NCBI RefSeq assembly: GCF_000239815.1
Contig: NZ_CAFK01000316.1
Span: 1 to 54,103 of the forward strand
Direction of reading: 5' to 3'
Length of the DNA: 54,103 nt
Source: Bradyrhizobium sp. STM 3843
Lineage (GTDB): Bacteria > Pseudomonadota > Alphaproteobacteria > Rhizobiales > Xanthobacteraceae
Shown here: positions 40,720 through 50,207 of the stretch, in pieces
Layout: each line of letters opens with the position of its first letter
Position numbering within the stretch: the first letter of the stretch is position 1
The notes under the pieces: generated by a model
Told to the model about the DNA's origin: nothing
Seen by the model: only the letters and a program-made list of their open reading frames with translations
Database searches by the model: none
Made by a program: the position numbers and the translations under genes

Positions 40720-42360
40720 ATGAGTAACGGACGAAACGGGAGACGAGCCTCAAGATATTTGAAGGCCGCGGCCGCACCCGTGGTGATTGGATTCCTTACG
40801 GCTTCGCCCGCAGCCGCCTCAACGTGCTCTCAATTGGCAAGCAGCTTCCATCGACCGAATACCACCATAACGACTGCGCAGACCGTTCCGGCTGGAACGT
40901 TTGTCACTCCAACCGGCCAATCAATTGCGGCGTTGCCGCAATTCTGCCGAGTGGCCGGCTTCACGACCCCCACCAGCGACTCTCATATCAATTTCGAAGT
41001 GTGGGTGCCGGAGTCCGGTTGGAACCTCAAGTATCTACAGGCTGGCTGCGGCGGCTTTTGTGGATCGATCAGCTACGGCAGCATGGGCGAGCCACTTCGC
41101 AGAGGCTATGCCGTAGCAGCGACCGATGACGGTCATCAGGCTAGCGGCATCGACGCATCTTGGGCTCTAGGCCATCCCGAGAAGGTGATCGATTTCGGAT
41201 ATCGAGCGCTGAAGGAGACCACTGACGTCGCCAAGGACGTCATCATGGCATTCAAATCAAGTGGCGCTCGTCGCTCCTACTTCATGGGTTGTTCCGATGG
41301 TGGCCGCGAAGCCTTGATGGAGGCCCAGCGGTACCCGCGAGACTTCGACGGAATCGTAGCTGGATCGCCAGCGAATTATTGGACCCACCTGTTTACCGGG
41401 TTCGTCTGGGATCAGAAAGCGCTTGCCGCCACCTCGAGTGGCGATCTTTCGCAAGCCGACCTCAACGTCGTCAGCAATGCCATGTTGGCGCAGTGCTCCG
41501 GACACGACGGTGGGCTAAGCACAGATCAGTTCCTGAACAATCCACCCGCCTGCCGCTTCAACCCGGAAAAGCTTTCGTTGCCAAAGGACAAAATCGAAGC
41601 CGTGAAGAAGATCTTTTCAGGACCTCCCGGAATCTTCCCGGGTTATCGGGTGGGTGGCGACGAGGCGAATATCGCCGCCAACTGGTCGATATGGCTGACG
41701 GATACCGGCAATCCAGCCAATGGATTGCAGGGATTGTTCGGAGACAATTACTTCAAGTTCATCGTCTTTCCGAACTCTGGATGGACTCCGGATACCTTTA
41801 GCCCCGAGGAAAATGCGCATCAGGCCGACGTTCGCACTGGTGCCATCCTGAACTCTGTTGATCCCAATCTCCGTCCGTTCAAATTGCAGGGCGGCAAGCT
41901 GATTCAATATGTAGGCTGGGGCGATACTGCCATCTCACCTGAGAACGACATCAATTACTATAGCGCGGTGGCCCGAGAAATGGGCGGCCACGAACACATC
42001 GGGGACTTCTATCGCCTCTTCATGGTGCCGGGAATGGCTCATTGCGGTGGTGGACCCGGTGCAAATGCGTTTGGTCAAGGGGTCAACGGTCCGAACCCTT
42101 CTGACGCCTCAGACGACATCCTCACGGCCCTCGATCAATGGGTCGAGTACCAGAATGCGCCTGACAAGATCGTCGCCACGAAATACGTGAATGACGATCC
42201 GACCCAGGGGGTTGCGTTTCAAAGGCCGCTTTGTCCGTTCCCTCAATTTGCGAAATACAAAGGGGGGAGCACCACCAGCAGCGCGAGCTTTGCGTGCGTG
42301 AGACCGGATCACGACGATGACGATCATCACGATCACGACAAGGAGGCAAGCAATCGCTGA
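40720..42360 (+). CDS. Secreted tannase/feruloyl esterase family protein
   Basis: 546 aa. A signal peptide (basic start, AAAAPVVIGFLTASPAAA) indicates export. Seen: the nucleophile motif GCSDGGR with Cys191-Ser192, and a late GMAHCGGGPG; together with an Asp these give the CS-D-HC motif of tannases and feruloyl esterases, in which a disulfide joins residues next to the catalytic Ser and His. The extreme C terminus is a His/Asp run (DHDDDDHHDHD), unusual for the family and likely metal-binding. GGGAGGGG precedes the ATG. It would hydrolyse plant phenolic esters or related esters outside the cytoplasm. Confidence 0.88.
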   Translation: MSNGRNGRRASRYLKAAAAPVVIGFLTASPAAASTCSQLASSFHRPNTTITTAQTVPAGTFVTPTGQSIAALPQFCRVAGFTTPTSDSHINFEVWVPESGWNLKYLQAGCGGFCGSISYGSMGEPLRRGYAVAATDDGHQASGIDASWALGHPEKVIDFGYRALKETTDVAKDVIMAFKSSGARRSYFMGCSDGGREALMEAQRYPRDFDGIVAGSPANYWTHLFTGFVWDQKALAATSSGDLSQADLNVVSNAMLAQCSGHDGGLSTDQFLNNPPACRFNPEKLSLPKDKIEAVKKIFSGPPGIFPGYRVGGDEANIAANWSIWLTDTGNPANGLQGLFGDNYFKFIVFPNSGWTPDTFSPEENAHQADVRTGAILNSVDPNLRPFKLQGGKLIQYVGWGDTAISPENDINYYSAVAREMGGHEHIGDFYRLFMVPGMAHCGGGPGANAFGQGVNGPNPSDASDDILTALDQWVEYQNAPDKIVATKYVNDDPTQGVAFQRPLCPFPQFAKYKGGSTTSSASFACVRPDHDDDDHHDHDKEASNR

Positions 42361-43020
42361 GGTCGAGATCGGTCGCGGCGCAAGGTCAGTTCAGTGCCAC
42401 CCGCGACCGGTCGCTCGCTCGACAGAATACAACAAAACGCAGTTTGTACCTCAACGAGGACCGACTGACATTCTCTCCGCTAGTCGCGTTCGAGGTGTTG
42501 TGCCGGGCTTGCGCAGCGTGCCCAAGCGGTCGGTCATCGGCGGTTCGCGATCAAGGCCACTCGGCAGTATCGATTGCGGCAGCCGTTCGGACCCGTCGGC
42601 GGCGTCGTGCGGCTTGCGAACTCTTGGCATGCAGCTTCGATCTCGCGCAGATTGCGCGCCGGCTGTTTCTTGGATGATCCGGCTGCATCGCTTATCGAGA
42701 TCGGGCCTGTACGATTCATGCCAACTTCCGGGCCCGCGCGAAGTCGTTACGGATGTAACAACGTGCGTTTGCCGCGCCGAGCTACGCGCCTCGCCTGACT
42801 TGCGAGGGCACACCATGCGCAAGCCCGCCGCGCTTGAATTGGACAAATCGGTCATGATTCCGGGCCTGCTGTCCGTCAGCCGCGTACGGCGCTCCGTTCA
42901 TTTCATTTCTGCTCGAATAACTTGTTCGTGACGCGCTTGATTGCGTAGCAGTGCTGCTCTACGCCTACAGATTGCAGCAGCGACAAACGGTGGCCGCGTG
43001 CGCGGCTCCTTGGTGACTCA
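42361..43020. other. 660-bp region without a supported gene
   Basis: Between the esterase and an AraC gene. Several overlapping frames of 60-200 codons exist on both strands, but all have biased, low-quality composition, no ribosome sites and no family resemblance. It may hold a decayed gene. I see no terminator with a T-run or repeat. Confidence 0.35.
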
Positions 43021-43950
43021 GTGGAGTTTGCACGGATGGGCGAACATGAGGTCGTTACCTGGCCGACGGGGCCCTGGGCTGCGGACAGGCTTCTGTCGTT
43101 GGGCATGAAACGGGTCGCGGGGCAGCTACTGGACACCACGCCGGTGGACTCGTCCTTGAAGCTCTCGGATCTGGTCGAGGACATCACCGATTGGGACGTT
43201 GCGGATGACGCGGCGACCAGGAAGCTGGTCATGCAGGTCTTGCCGGGAACGATGACGCTGCTGCTTTTTCAATATCGCACGCCGATCCGGTCGCTGCGCC
43301 GCTTCGGCTCTATAGACTTCCAGCACCCACCCTATTGCCACGTCGCAACCAGAGTTCAGAGCGGCATCGCGATGGTTCGGCCGAACGGGCCACTGGGATT
43401 GGTCGCCGTGCAGCTCAAGCCGGAAACTGCGGCCCACCTGCTCGGCGATTGCCTGCAAGGCTGCGCCGACATCAAGATCAGTCTCGGTGACGTCTTCCCG
43501 CCGGGCGATGTCGCCTTGCTCGCGGAGATGCTGGCGGAGGCGCAATCGAGCCGCGAGCGGGTCGGCCATGTCCAGCGCTTCCTCGTTGCTCATCTCTGCA
43601 AGTGCGGACCGGATCGGATCGCCTGCCAAGCGGCAGCGAGGTTGAAGCGCAATCCATCTTTGCGCGTTGGACAGCTCGCCAGGGACCTCGACATCAGCGA
43701 ACGGCAGCTGTCGCGCCGCTTTCATTCGATGTTCGGCCTGACGCCGAAAGGATTCGCACGGGCCGCGCGCGTCGAGAAAGCGCTGGCGGCAAGAAACCGC
43801 GAGCCGGGTTGGGCGGATGTCGCCTATGCCTGCGGCTTTGCTGATCAGGCCCACATGATCCATGATGTCAACGCGATCGTCGGCGTCCCGCCGGATCAGG
43901 CGTTCCGCGGCGGAGCGGCGATAGCCTCGACGTCGCTGCGGACCGGATAG
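43021..43950 (+). CDS. AraC-family transcriptional regulator
   Basis: 309 aa. An N-terminal sensor region resembling DUF6597-type AraC proteins (HPPYCHVATRVQSG, GLVAVQLKPETAAHLLG) and a C-terminal double HTH (VGQLARDLDISERQLSRRFH, MFGLTPKGFARAARVEKAL, DVAYACGFADQAHMIHDVNA). Start is GTG at 43021 or ATG at 43036. Its target is not obvious: flanking genes are 660 bp upstream and a convergent LysR gene downstream. Confidence 0.88.
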   Translation: MEFARMGEHEVVTWPTGPWAADRLLSLGMKRVAGQLLDTTPVDSSLKLSDLVEDITDWDVADDAATRKLVMQVLPGTMTLLLFQYRTPIRSLRRFGSIDFQHPPYCHVATRVQSGIAMVRPNGPLGLVAVQLKPETAAHLLGDCLQGCADIKISLGDVFPPGDVALLAEMLAEAQSSRERVGHVQRFLVAHLCKCGPDRIACQAAARLKRNPSLRVGQLARDLDISERQLSRRFHSMFGLTPKGFARAARVEKALAARNREPGWADVAYACGFADQAHMIHDVNAIVGVPPDQAFRGGAAIASTSLRTG

Positions 43951-44126
43951 AGGGTATCGTATTAGTCGCCGCGGCTTGCTCAACCTCGAAGTTGGCTCAA
44001 ACGGCGGATCACGCGCAACTGATCTCGATAGTGGATGCGTTCAATCCGCTCCTGTTTTCGCTTCTCGCTTCGAATGCTTGGGTGAAGTCTCCTTTCTGTC
44101 TCTGACTTTCCCTGGGATAGTTGGCG

Positions 44127-45065
44127 TCACCGTTCGAAGTCCGTCCGCGACTTGGCCCTTATGTCCGCAAACTCTTGCCTGAGCAGGTCCACGACAATTC
44201 TCACCTTGGGGAGATCCGCCATGCGCTTGTGGCAGATGATCGTGAGCGGTGCGCGGAGCGTTGTCGGAAGCTTGAGTTTCAGTTCTACTAATCCGCCCGA
44301 GCGCGTGAGACGATGGGGAGTCTTCAAGAGGATCATTGCGCCAAGGCCGGCATGACAGGCGGCGACCTGCACGCTGTAATCGTCGGACGTGAAAGAAGGG
44401 CGAAAGTCCGGAATTTTGCCCGCGAGTTCCGGATTAGGGCTCGCCATTTCGTGTTGGCCAGCCCACGCGATCCAGTCGAGATCGCGGAAATCGTATGTTG
44501 CGGGGAGGCGCCTGGCGTAGTCCCGGCTCGCATAGGCGCCGATCGGAAGCATAACTTCATCGACCGTGATCAAATCAGGATCGTCGGAGGGTTGTTTCCT
44601 GAGCGCGATATCCGCCTCGCCCAGCGAAAGATTGAGACGCTCCGTGCTGGCCAGAACTTCGAGGGTGATCTGCGAGTGCTTCCTCCGGAGCCTTTCCGCG
44701 AACGGCGCCAGGAAATCGAAGGCGAACGCTGGCGCCGCCGTGATGCGCACGCGCCCGCTCACGGGCGAGTTCTTGGCGTCAAGTGAGCGATTGGCTTCCG
44801 TCGCCCATTGAGCCATGCCTTGGGCCGCGGGAAGCAGCCGCGTTCCGGTTTTCGTCAAGGAGATGCCCTGGTTCTTGCGGACGAAGAGCGCATCGCCGAG
44901 CGCGTATTCCATCTCCGCAATCCTGCGGCTCAAAGTCGGCTGGCTCAATTTGAGGCGTCGCGCGGCGCCGCTCAGGCTGCCGGCATCTGCAACAGCGAGA
45001 AAAATCCGCAAGTCATCCCATTGCAGGTCCACTTCGGCTCCTTGGGCTCGTGCCGCGTCATTCAT
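44127..45065 (-). CDS. LysR-family transcriptional regulator
   Basis: 312 aa. An N-terminal winged HTH (LRIFLAVADAGSLSGAARRL, KLSQPTLSRRIAEMEYALG) and a C-terminal periplasmic-binding-like effector domain. Divergent from the metallo-beta-lactamase-fold lipoprotein gene with an 84-bp gap, the classic LysR layout, so it probably regulates that gene. An imperfect TATG-N8-CATA repeat (45067-45082) sits just upstream of its start. Confidence 0.92.
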   Translation of the reverse strand: MNDAARAQGAEVDLQWDDLRIFLAVADAGSLSGAARRLKLSQPTLSRRIAEMEYALGDALFVRKNQGISLTKTGTRLLPAAQGMAQWATEANRSLDAKNSPVSGRVRITAAPAFAFDFLAPFAERLRRKHSQITLEVLASTERLNLSLGEADIALRKQPSDDPDLITVDEVMLPIGAYASRDYARRLPATYDFRDLDWIAWAGQHEMASPNPELAGKIPDFRPSFTSDDYSVQVAACHAGLGAMILLKTPHRLTRSGGLVELKLKLPTTLRAPLTIICHKRMADLPKVRIVVDLLRQEFADIRAKSRTDFER

Positions 45066-45149
45066 TTATGTATGGCGGCATAGGAATTTAGGCGATTGCT
45101 ATTCTGCCCGTCCAGGGCAAAAGCGGCAGCAGAAATGAGGAAGACCATC

Positions 45150-46088
45150 ATGCTCCGCAAGTCAGGACTCCTTTGTGTTGGCGCCCTTGCCGTCTTCGCG
45201 CTTTCCGCGTGCGCGCAGACATCCCATCCAACGAAGCATGCCGGTCTCGGCAAGCCGGTCAGTTCATCGGCTATGGAGGCGCTGATTGATAGGCCGGGAC
45301 CCATCGAGGTTGAGACGGTTGCCAGCGCGGATTGGGTGGCCGATCTGTCGGGGCTGATCAATCTGAAGGATCCCCAAGCCGTCCAGGCCGGGCTCACCGA
45401 TCACGAGGAGCCGATCCAGATCTACACGCACCTCCTGCGGCATCCGACGCAGGGATTCTACATGGTCGACACCGGGGTTTCGAAGCGGTTCGTCGCGGAC
45501 CCCAAGAGCTTGGGCGTCGGATGGGTGGTGCGGAATTTCGCGAAGCTCGACAAGATGCAAATCCGGCAAGATCCCTTGTCGATCATCAAATCGGAAGAGG
45601 GCCCTCTCAAAGGGGTGCTCATGACCCATCTTCATCTCGATCATATCTCCGGGATGCCGGACATTCCGAAAGATGTGCCGCTTTTCACAGGTCCGGGAGA
45701 AGCCGAGGAGAAGAAATTCGAGAACGTCTTTGTCGAGGGCATGGAAGACGCCTTCTTTGAGGGCCGGCCCGCCATTCAGGAATTTCAGTTCACCAAGGAC
45801 CAGGACGGGACGTTCGAAGGGGTGATCGATGTGTTCGGTGACGGCTCGTTGTTCGCAATCCTCACTCCCGGTCACACCGCGGGCCATGTCTCCTATCTCG
45901 CCCGCACTCCGACAGGTCCGGTGCTCCTGACCGGCGACGCTTGCCATACACGCTGGGGCTGGGAGCACGGTGTCGAACCCGGGAGTTTTACATTCGATAG
46001 GGAAGAGGAGCGGAAGAGTTTGCTCGCATTGAAGGCCTTGAGCGAGCGTCATCCGAAGATCGTCGTGAAGCTCGGTCATCAGCCTTGA
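45150..46088 (+). CDS. Metallo-beta-lactamase-fold lipoprotein (lactonase-like)
   Basis: 312 aa. A lipoprotein signal with lipobox LSAC (Cys21) predicts lipid anchoring. MBL metal-binding motif THLHLDH (His160, His162, Asp164, His165), then TPGHTAGHVSY and a late GDACHTRWGWEHG, as in quorum-quenching lactonase-like MBL proteins. ATG at 45150 preferred, with GAGGAAG upstream; 45135 is an alternative. The envelope location suggests action on exogenous lactones or esters. Divergent LysR regulator. True beta-lactamase activity is unlikely. Confidence 0.87.
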   Translation: MLRKSGLLCVGALAVFALSACAQTSHPTKHAGLGKPVSSSAMEALIDRPGPIEVETVASADWVADLSGLINLKDPQAVQAGLTDHEEPIQIYTHLLRHPTQGFYMVDTGVSKRFVADPKSLGVGWVVRNFAKLDKMQIRQDPLSIIKSEEGPLKGVLMTHLHLDHISGMPDIPKDVPLFTGPGEAEEKKFENVFVEGMEDAFFEGRPAIQEFQFTKDQDGTFEGVIDVFGDGSLFAILTPGHTAGHVSYLARTPTGPVLLTGDACHTRWGWEHGVEPGSFTFDREEERKSLLALKALSERHPKIVVKLGHQP

Positions 46089-46257
46089 GCCTGATCGGCA
46101 CGCAGATCGGCGACCACATTTCGGTGCTCGATTCGTCGAGATCGCAGCTCAGCTCAAAGATCGGGCGCCGAGCTCCGCTCGTGCTGAGCTGCGAAGCTCT
46201 GGACATCAGCGAAAAGATCGGACCGCCGCCTTCTCCGGATACAGGCGGACCCGCGCC

Positions 46258-47304
46258 TCACACATTCTTCGCACTGTCCCCGCCGGTGACCTCATATTCG
46301 GCGCCGGTCACCATCGCTGCCGCATCGGAGGCGAGGAACACGGCGGCGGGCGAGATGTCGTCCGGCTGCAGCCAGCCGACCTTGAGGGCGACGGTGGGGG
46401 CGCGGGCGTCCCAGGCCTGCTGAGGCGAAGGATGCTCCGGCGCCTGCCGACCGGTCTCGCCGATCGCTTCGCTGAACCGTTTATCGTAGCGGGTCAGCGG
46501 CGTGTCGACGAGGCCGGGGATCAGCGCGTTGACCGTGATGTTATATTGCCCAAACTCCAGCGCGGCCGATTTCATCAAGCCGAGAATGCCCCATTTCGAG
46601 GCGGCGTAGCTCGAGCCGTCCTTGGTGCCGTGCTTACCCTGCATCGACGCCAGCACGATGATGCGGCCCTGCTTGCGCGCCACCATCTTCGGCGCAAAGG
46701 CGCGGATGGTGTTGGCGGTGCCGTTGAGATTGTTGTCGATCACGTCGCGCCAGTCGGAATCTTCCATCTCGAGCAGCGGCTTCCAGCGCTGGATCGCTGC
46801 ATCGGCGACCACGATGTCGATCTTGCCATAGGTCTGCTCGACATGATCGGCAGCCGCGCGAAGCGCGGCGATGTCGCGGATATCGGCGCGAATGCTTTCG
46901 CCGCGCCGTCCGTAGGCCATGATCTGCCGCACGGTCTCGGCGAGATCCTCAGGCGATGCAGGTACCGCGTTTGACGCCGTCGATACCGGCCCCGCGATAT
47001 CCAGCGCCACCACGTCGGCGCCGTTGGCCGCCATCTCCACAGCGATGGCGCGACCGATGCCGCGCGCCGCACCGGTCACGATGGCGACCTTGCCCGACAG
47101 CGCGGAGCCGCGCCCGGGCCGGATCGGTCCTGCGCTCTTGCCCTCCGGCGGCTCCGGCACCTGCTGTCCACGCAACTCCCGCGGGCCGGAGTCGGACCTG
47201 CCGGGCGCAGCGGACTGCGCGGTGGTCTGGTTGATGACCGCAAACGCGGTCATCGCCGCCGTTCCCTTCAGGATGCCACGGCGGAAGATGTTATAGGCGG
47301 GCAT
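46258..47304 (-). CDS. Short-chain dehydrogenase/reductase with Tat-like signal
   Basis: 348 aa. A classical SDR Rossmann domain: TGAARGIG at residues 77-84, catalytic Ser220, Tyr233 and Lys237 (YAASK). It is preceded by about 65 extra residues. These begin with a twin-arginine-like signal (NIFRRGILKGTAAMTAFAV), then a Pro/Gly-rich linker. Export of a nucleotide-dependent SDR would be unusual. The substrate is unknown. Converges with the MBL gene. Confidence 0.87.
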   Translation of the reverse strand: MPAYNIFRRGILKGTAAMTAFAVINQTTAQSAAPGRSDSGPRELRGQQVPEPPEGKSAGPIRPGRGSALSGKVAIVTGAARGIGRAIAVEMAANGADVVALDIAGPVSTASNAVPASPEDLAETVRQIMAYGRRGESIRADIRDIAALRAAADHVEQTYGKIDIVVADAAIQRWKPLLEMEDSDWRDVIDNNLNGTANTIRAFAPKMVARKQGRIIVLASMQGKHGTKDGSSYAASKWGILGLMKSAALEFGQYNITVNALIPGLVDTPLTRYDKRFSEAIGETGRQAPEHPSPQQAWDARAPTVALKVGWLQPDDISPAAVFLASDAAAMVTGAEYEVTGGDSAKNV

Positions 47305-47436
47305 GGCTTGCTCCCGAGCTCCGTCGGGGCGTCAACCGGCCGCGGCAGGCGAGGTTCCTGCACGATGTCGGCGACGCTTCGGCCCATGGAGCGGCCGTCA
47401 CGACATTCTTAAGGCCGATGAGCTTAGGATGGCGCC

Positions 47437-47919
47437 ATGACGAGTACGACCCCCAGTCCGACACCCAGCCCGCAAGAAAAGCCCAAGCGGCCGCAATCCA
47501 ATTGGGCGCAGATCATCTCCGCCGCCGTCGGCGTGCTCGGCTTCGCCGCCGTGTCCTTTCAGATCAACCTGATCCGGCAGAACACCAGGGAGACGACGGC
47601 GCGTCAGGTCTACATGTCCTACAGCGAGTCCGCTTTGAGAAATCCGGAGCTCGTCGAGCCTGACACGAAGGCGCTGCGCGCCGACCGGCTGCAATTCGTC
47701 CGTTACAAGAACTTCGTCGCCCACATGCTGTTCGCTTATGACGAGATCCTGTCGGTCTACGATCATGAGGAGTGGCGGCGCAGTTTCGCGCAGGAGATCA
47801 GGCCGCATATGGAATATGTCTGCTTCGACATGACGGCCGAGGACGATGCGACATATTTCGAGAAGATGCGTGCGCTCTTGAAGGAGACCCGTAAGAGCTG
47901 CCCGACAGGCCAACGCTGA
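47437..47919 (+). CDS. Small membrane-anchored protein of unknown function
   Basis: 160 aa. A Pro/Ser-rich N terminus (TSTTPSPTPSPQEKPKRP), one transmembrane helix (IISAAVGVLGFAAVSFQINL), then a soluble helical domain with conserved-looking aromatic/charged residues (YKNFVAHMLFAYDEILSVYD). Codon use fits a real gene. I do not recognise a specific family. Confidence 0.7.
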   Translation: MTSTTPSPTPSPQEKPKRPQSNWAQIISAAVGVLGFAAVSFQINLIRQNTRETTARQVYMSYSESALRNPELVEPDTKALRADRLQFVRYKNFVAHMLFAYDEILSVYDHEEWRRSFAQEIRPHMEYVCFDMTAEDDATYFEKMRALLKETRKSCPTGQR

Positions 47920-48125
47920 CGGCATTGCCACGGGCGGCCGGATCGCCTGACGGCAGGGCCGCTTCGCAGAGCGGATGACGACCGCCTGATCAAAGCCCGC
48001 ACTGCTGTGAGCGCCCAACGCATGCAGCAAACGCGGGCCGCGTTTGCCGGGCTGGGCGTTGAAGACGTTGCAGATCCAGGGCAAATATGTCGGCCTCGAA
48101 TGGTGCGATGCCAGTTGCGCCGCTC

Positions 48126-48185
48126 GCGTCGATTTTTGGCGCGCTGATGCTTGGTGCGTCGATTCTTGGCGCGTCGATTTTTGGA
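48126..48185 (+). repeat. Four tandem 15-bp repeats
   Basis: Units at 48126-48140, 48141-48155, 48156-48170 and 48171-48185, consensus GCGTCGATTTTTGGC. The second unit has four changes, the others one or two. They overlap the candidate translation starts of the downstream MFS gene. Confidence 0.75.
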
Positions 48186-49392
48186 ATGCCTCTTGCTCGC
48201 CGATCGTAAACTCCTCATTGCGCTCATCGTCCTCGCCGTCACCCAGCTCATCGGTTGGGGGACGCTGAGCCTTCCTGCCGTGCTCGGTCGCCAGATGGCC
48301 GCCGATCTGGACATGGACCTGACCGCGGTGTTTGGCAGCACCTCCGTGCTCTATCTTGCAATGGGTCTGTGCTCGCCGCTGTTGGCGCAGCCGTTCGTGC
48401 GCTACGGTGCCCGGCGCGTCATGATGGCAGGGACGGTGATTGCAGCGCCCGGTTTCGTGCTGCTGTCGGTCGCGCAAGGGCCGGTCAGTTATTACGCAGC
48501 CTGGCTCCTGCTCGGGTTGGCGGGAAGCGCCACGCTGTCGACGGCGGCCTACATCGTGCTCAACGAGATCGCAGGCCAGAACGCCAGGGGCGCGATCGGC
48601 GCACTGATGCTGGTCACCGGCCTCTCGAGCAGCATCTTCTGGCCGACCACCGTCTATCTTGCCGGCATGCTCGGTTGGCGCAGCACCTGCCTCGTCTATG
48701 CGGCTTTGCTGCTGCTGGTCTCGCTTCCGCTCTACGCCTTCGCCCTGCCGCCACGACGCAAGGAGTATGCCATGGGAGCGGCCGGCGGATCCGCGGCGGC
48801 GCCCACGGCTGCACCAGCCCGGAGCACGTTTTATCTGCTGGTCGCTGCGATCGGTCTCAATGCCTTTGTGGCGTTCGGCCTCAGCGCGGTGCTGATCGAG
48901 CTGCTCAAGGCGGAGGGACTGACAGCCTCGGAGGCGATCAGCTTTGGTGCGATGCTGGGCGTGATCCAGGTCAGTGCCCGCGCGGTGGACTTCCTCGGCG
49001 GCGGCCGTTGGGACGGCATCACCACCGCTCTGGTAGCAGGCCTGGCACTGCCGGTCGCGATGCTGCTGTTGATGGTGAGCGGTGGCTCCTATGTCGCCGC
49101 AGCCACGTTCATTCTGCTCTATGGTCTCGGCAGCGGCGCGCTGGCGGTGGCGCGCGCCACCATGCCGCTGGTGTTCTACGACAAGGCCGAGTTCGCCAAG
49201 GCCAGCGCACGCATCGCCTTGCCGCTCAACCTGCTTTCCGCCATGTCCGCGCCGATCCTGGTCGCTCTGCTCACGCGCTACGGCAGCAACGCGCTGCTGG
49301 CGCTGGTGCTCGCTTGCTCCTGCGCCGCGCTCGGCATGCTGCTCTTGCTGCGCCGGCGACGACCGGGCAGTGCCGCCGTCGCGGCGACCTGA
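48151..49392 (+). CDS. MFS transporter
   Basis: About 400-413 aa, with 11-12 predicted transmembrane segments and a charged central loop (PPRRKEYAMGAAGG). Seen: an MFS motif A-like segment RYGARRVMMAG after TM2 and LGWRSTCLVYAALLLLV mid-protein. The start is unresolved: TTG 48151, GTG 48154, TTG 48181 and TTG 48193 are in frame, none with a good ribosome site. The N-terminal VRRFLARRFLE is encoded by tandem repeats, so the later TTG at 48193 (MLADRKLL) is plausible. The substrate is unknown. Confidence 0.82.
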   Translation: MVRRFLARRFLECLLLADRKLLIALIVLAVTQLIGWGTLSLPAVLGRQMAADLDMDLTAVFGSTSVLYLAMGLCSPLLAQPFVRYGARRVMMAGTVIAAPGFVLLSVAQGPVSYYAAWLLLGLAGSATLSTAAYIVLNEIAGQNARGAIGALMLVTGLSSSIFWPTTVYLAGMLGWRSTCLVYAALLLLVSLPLYAFALPPRRKEYAMGAAGGSAAAPTAAPARSTFYLLVAAIGLNAFVAFGLSAVLIELLKAEGLTASEAISFGAMLGVIQVSARAVDFLGGGRWDGITTALVAGLALPVAMLLLMVSGGSYVAAATFILLYGLGSGALAVARATMPLVFYDKAEFAKASARIALPLNLLSAMSAPILVALLTRYGSNALLALVLACSCAALGMLLLLRRRRPGSAAVAAT

Positions 49393-49559
49393 TTTCCCTT
49401 TCCCGTGCATCGCGACGGCGGCGTCAAGCCGCTCGTTTGATAAAGGCTCTCCGCTTCCGCGGCGGGCGGTGGTTGTTGGCATACTTCGACTGGCGACGAA
49501 GCGTCACTGCGCTCGGATCGGCTATGTCAGGTCCCGACACCAAATGTGGGAGATCTGTC

Positions 49560-50207
49560 GTGACCGCCTCCAGTGTTATGGACCTGCCGGACGACCATTT
49601 GACGATTTCACCGCCCGTGCTCTATTTCGGAACGCCTGTCGTTCTCGTCGTGACCAGGAACGAGGACGGGACATCGAACATCACGCCGATGTCGTCGGCC
49701 TGGGCGCTGGGTTCATGCGTGGTGCTTGGTCTCTCGACGGCCGGCCACGGTGCTGCGAATCTGCGACGTGAGCGCGAATGCACACTCAATTTTGCCTCCG
49801 CCGAGCTGTGGCCGAAAGTCGAGAAGATCGCGCGCGGCACCGGTCGCGATCCGGTGCCGGCCTTCAAGCACGCGATTGGTTATAGCTACATGGGCGATAA
49901 ATTCGCGGCTGGTGGATTTACTGCCGTATCATCGGAGCGCGTGCGGGCGCCGCGCATCTCCGAATGTCCGTTGCAGTTCGAAGCCAGGCTCGTTGCGATC
50001 CATGGTGACGCGGTCGATCTCGGCTCCACGCCGCAGAAGGCTTTGATCATCGAGTGCGAGGTTGTCCGCGTCCACGCCCATCGCGGCATCGTAGTGCCGG
50101 GAACGGATCACATCGATACGCAGAAATGGAATCCGCTGTACTACGTATTCCGTCACTATTTCGGCGACGCACGCGATCTGGGACGGACTTTCAGGGCGGA
50201 GATTTGA
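49560..50207 (+). CDS. Flavin reductase-like (FMN-binding split-barrel) protein
   Basis: 215 aa. The flavin_reduct pattern is TPVVLVVTRNEDGTSNITPM near the start, then an Ala/Ser-rich strand-turn with GLSTAGHGAANLRRERECTL, and C-terminal GTDHIDTQKWNPLYYVFRHYF. GTG at 49560 is chosen for GGGAG 7 nt upstream; ATG 49524 and 49578 are also in frame. It binds FMN and may supply reduced flavin or act as an oxidoreductase. No partner monooxygenase is adjacent. Confidence 0.83.
   Translation: MTASSVMDLPDDHLTISPPVLYFGTPVVLVVTRNEDGTSNITPMSSAWALGSCVVLGLSTAGHGAANLRRERECTLNFASAELWPKVEKIARGTGRDPVPAFKHAIGYSYMGDKFAAGGFTAVSSERVRAPRISECPLQFEARLVAIHGDAVDLGSTPQKALIIECEVVRVHAHRGIVVPGTDHIDTQKWNPLYYVFRHYFGDARDLGRTFRAEI

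Noticed and set aside
45067..45082. LysR T-N11-A operator
   Set aside because: A TATG-N8-CATA inverted repeat is present, but its spacing does not fit T-N11-A, so it is only mentioned with the LysR gene.
27192..46090. Extension of the island beyond 26851
   Set aside because: The accessory-like content raised the idea, but no third copy of the 14-bp repeat, second integrase or other mobility gene was found there.
47398..49482. Long minus-strand frame of 694 codons
   Set aside because: It overlaps the membrane protein and MFS genes; the translation is Gln/Arg/His-rich with no hydrophobic pattern or motif.
48255..49559. Apparent N-terminal extension of the flavin reductase-like gene through the MFS gene
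   Set aside because: The 5' part is an alternate frame of the MFS gene; a GTG with a ribosome site at 49560 starts the conserved domain.
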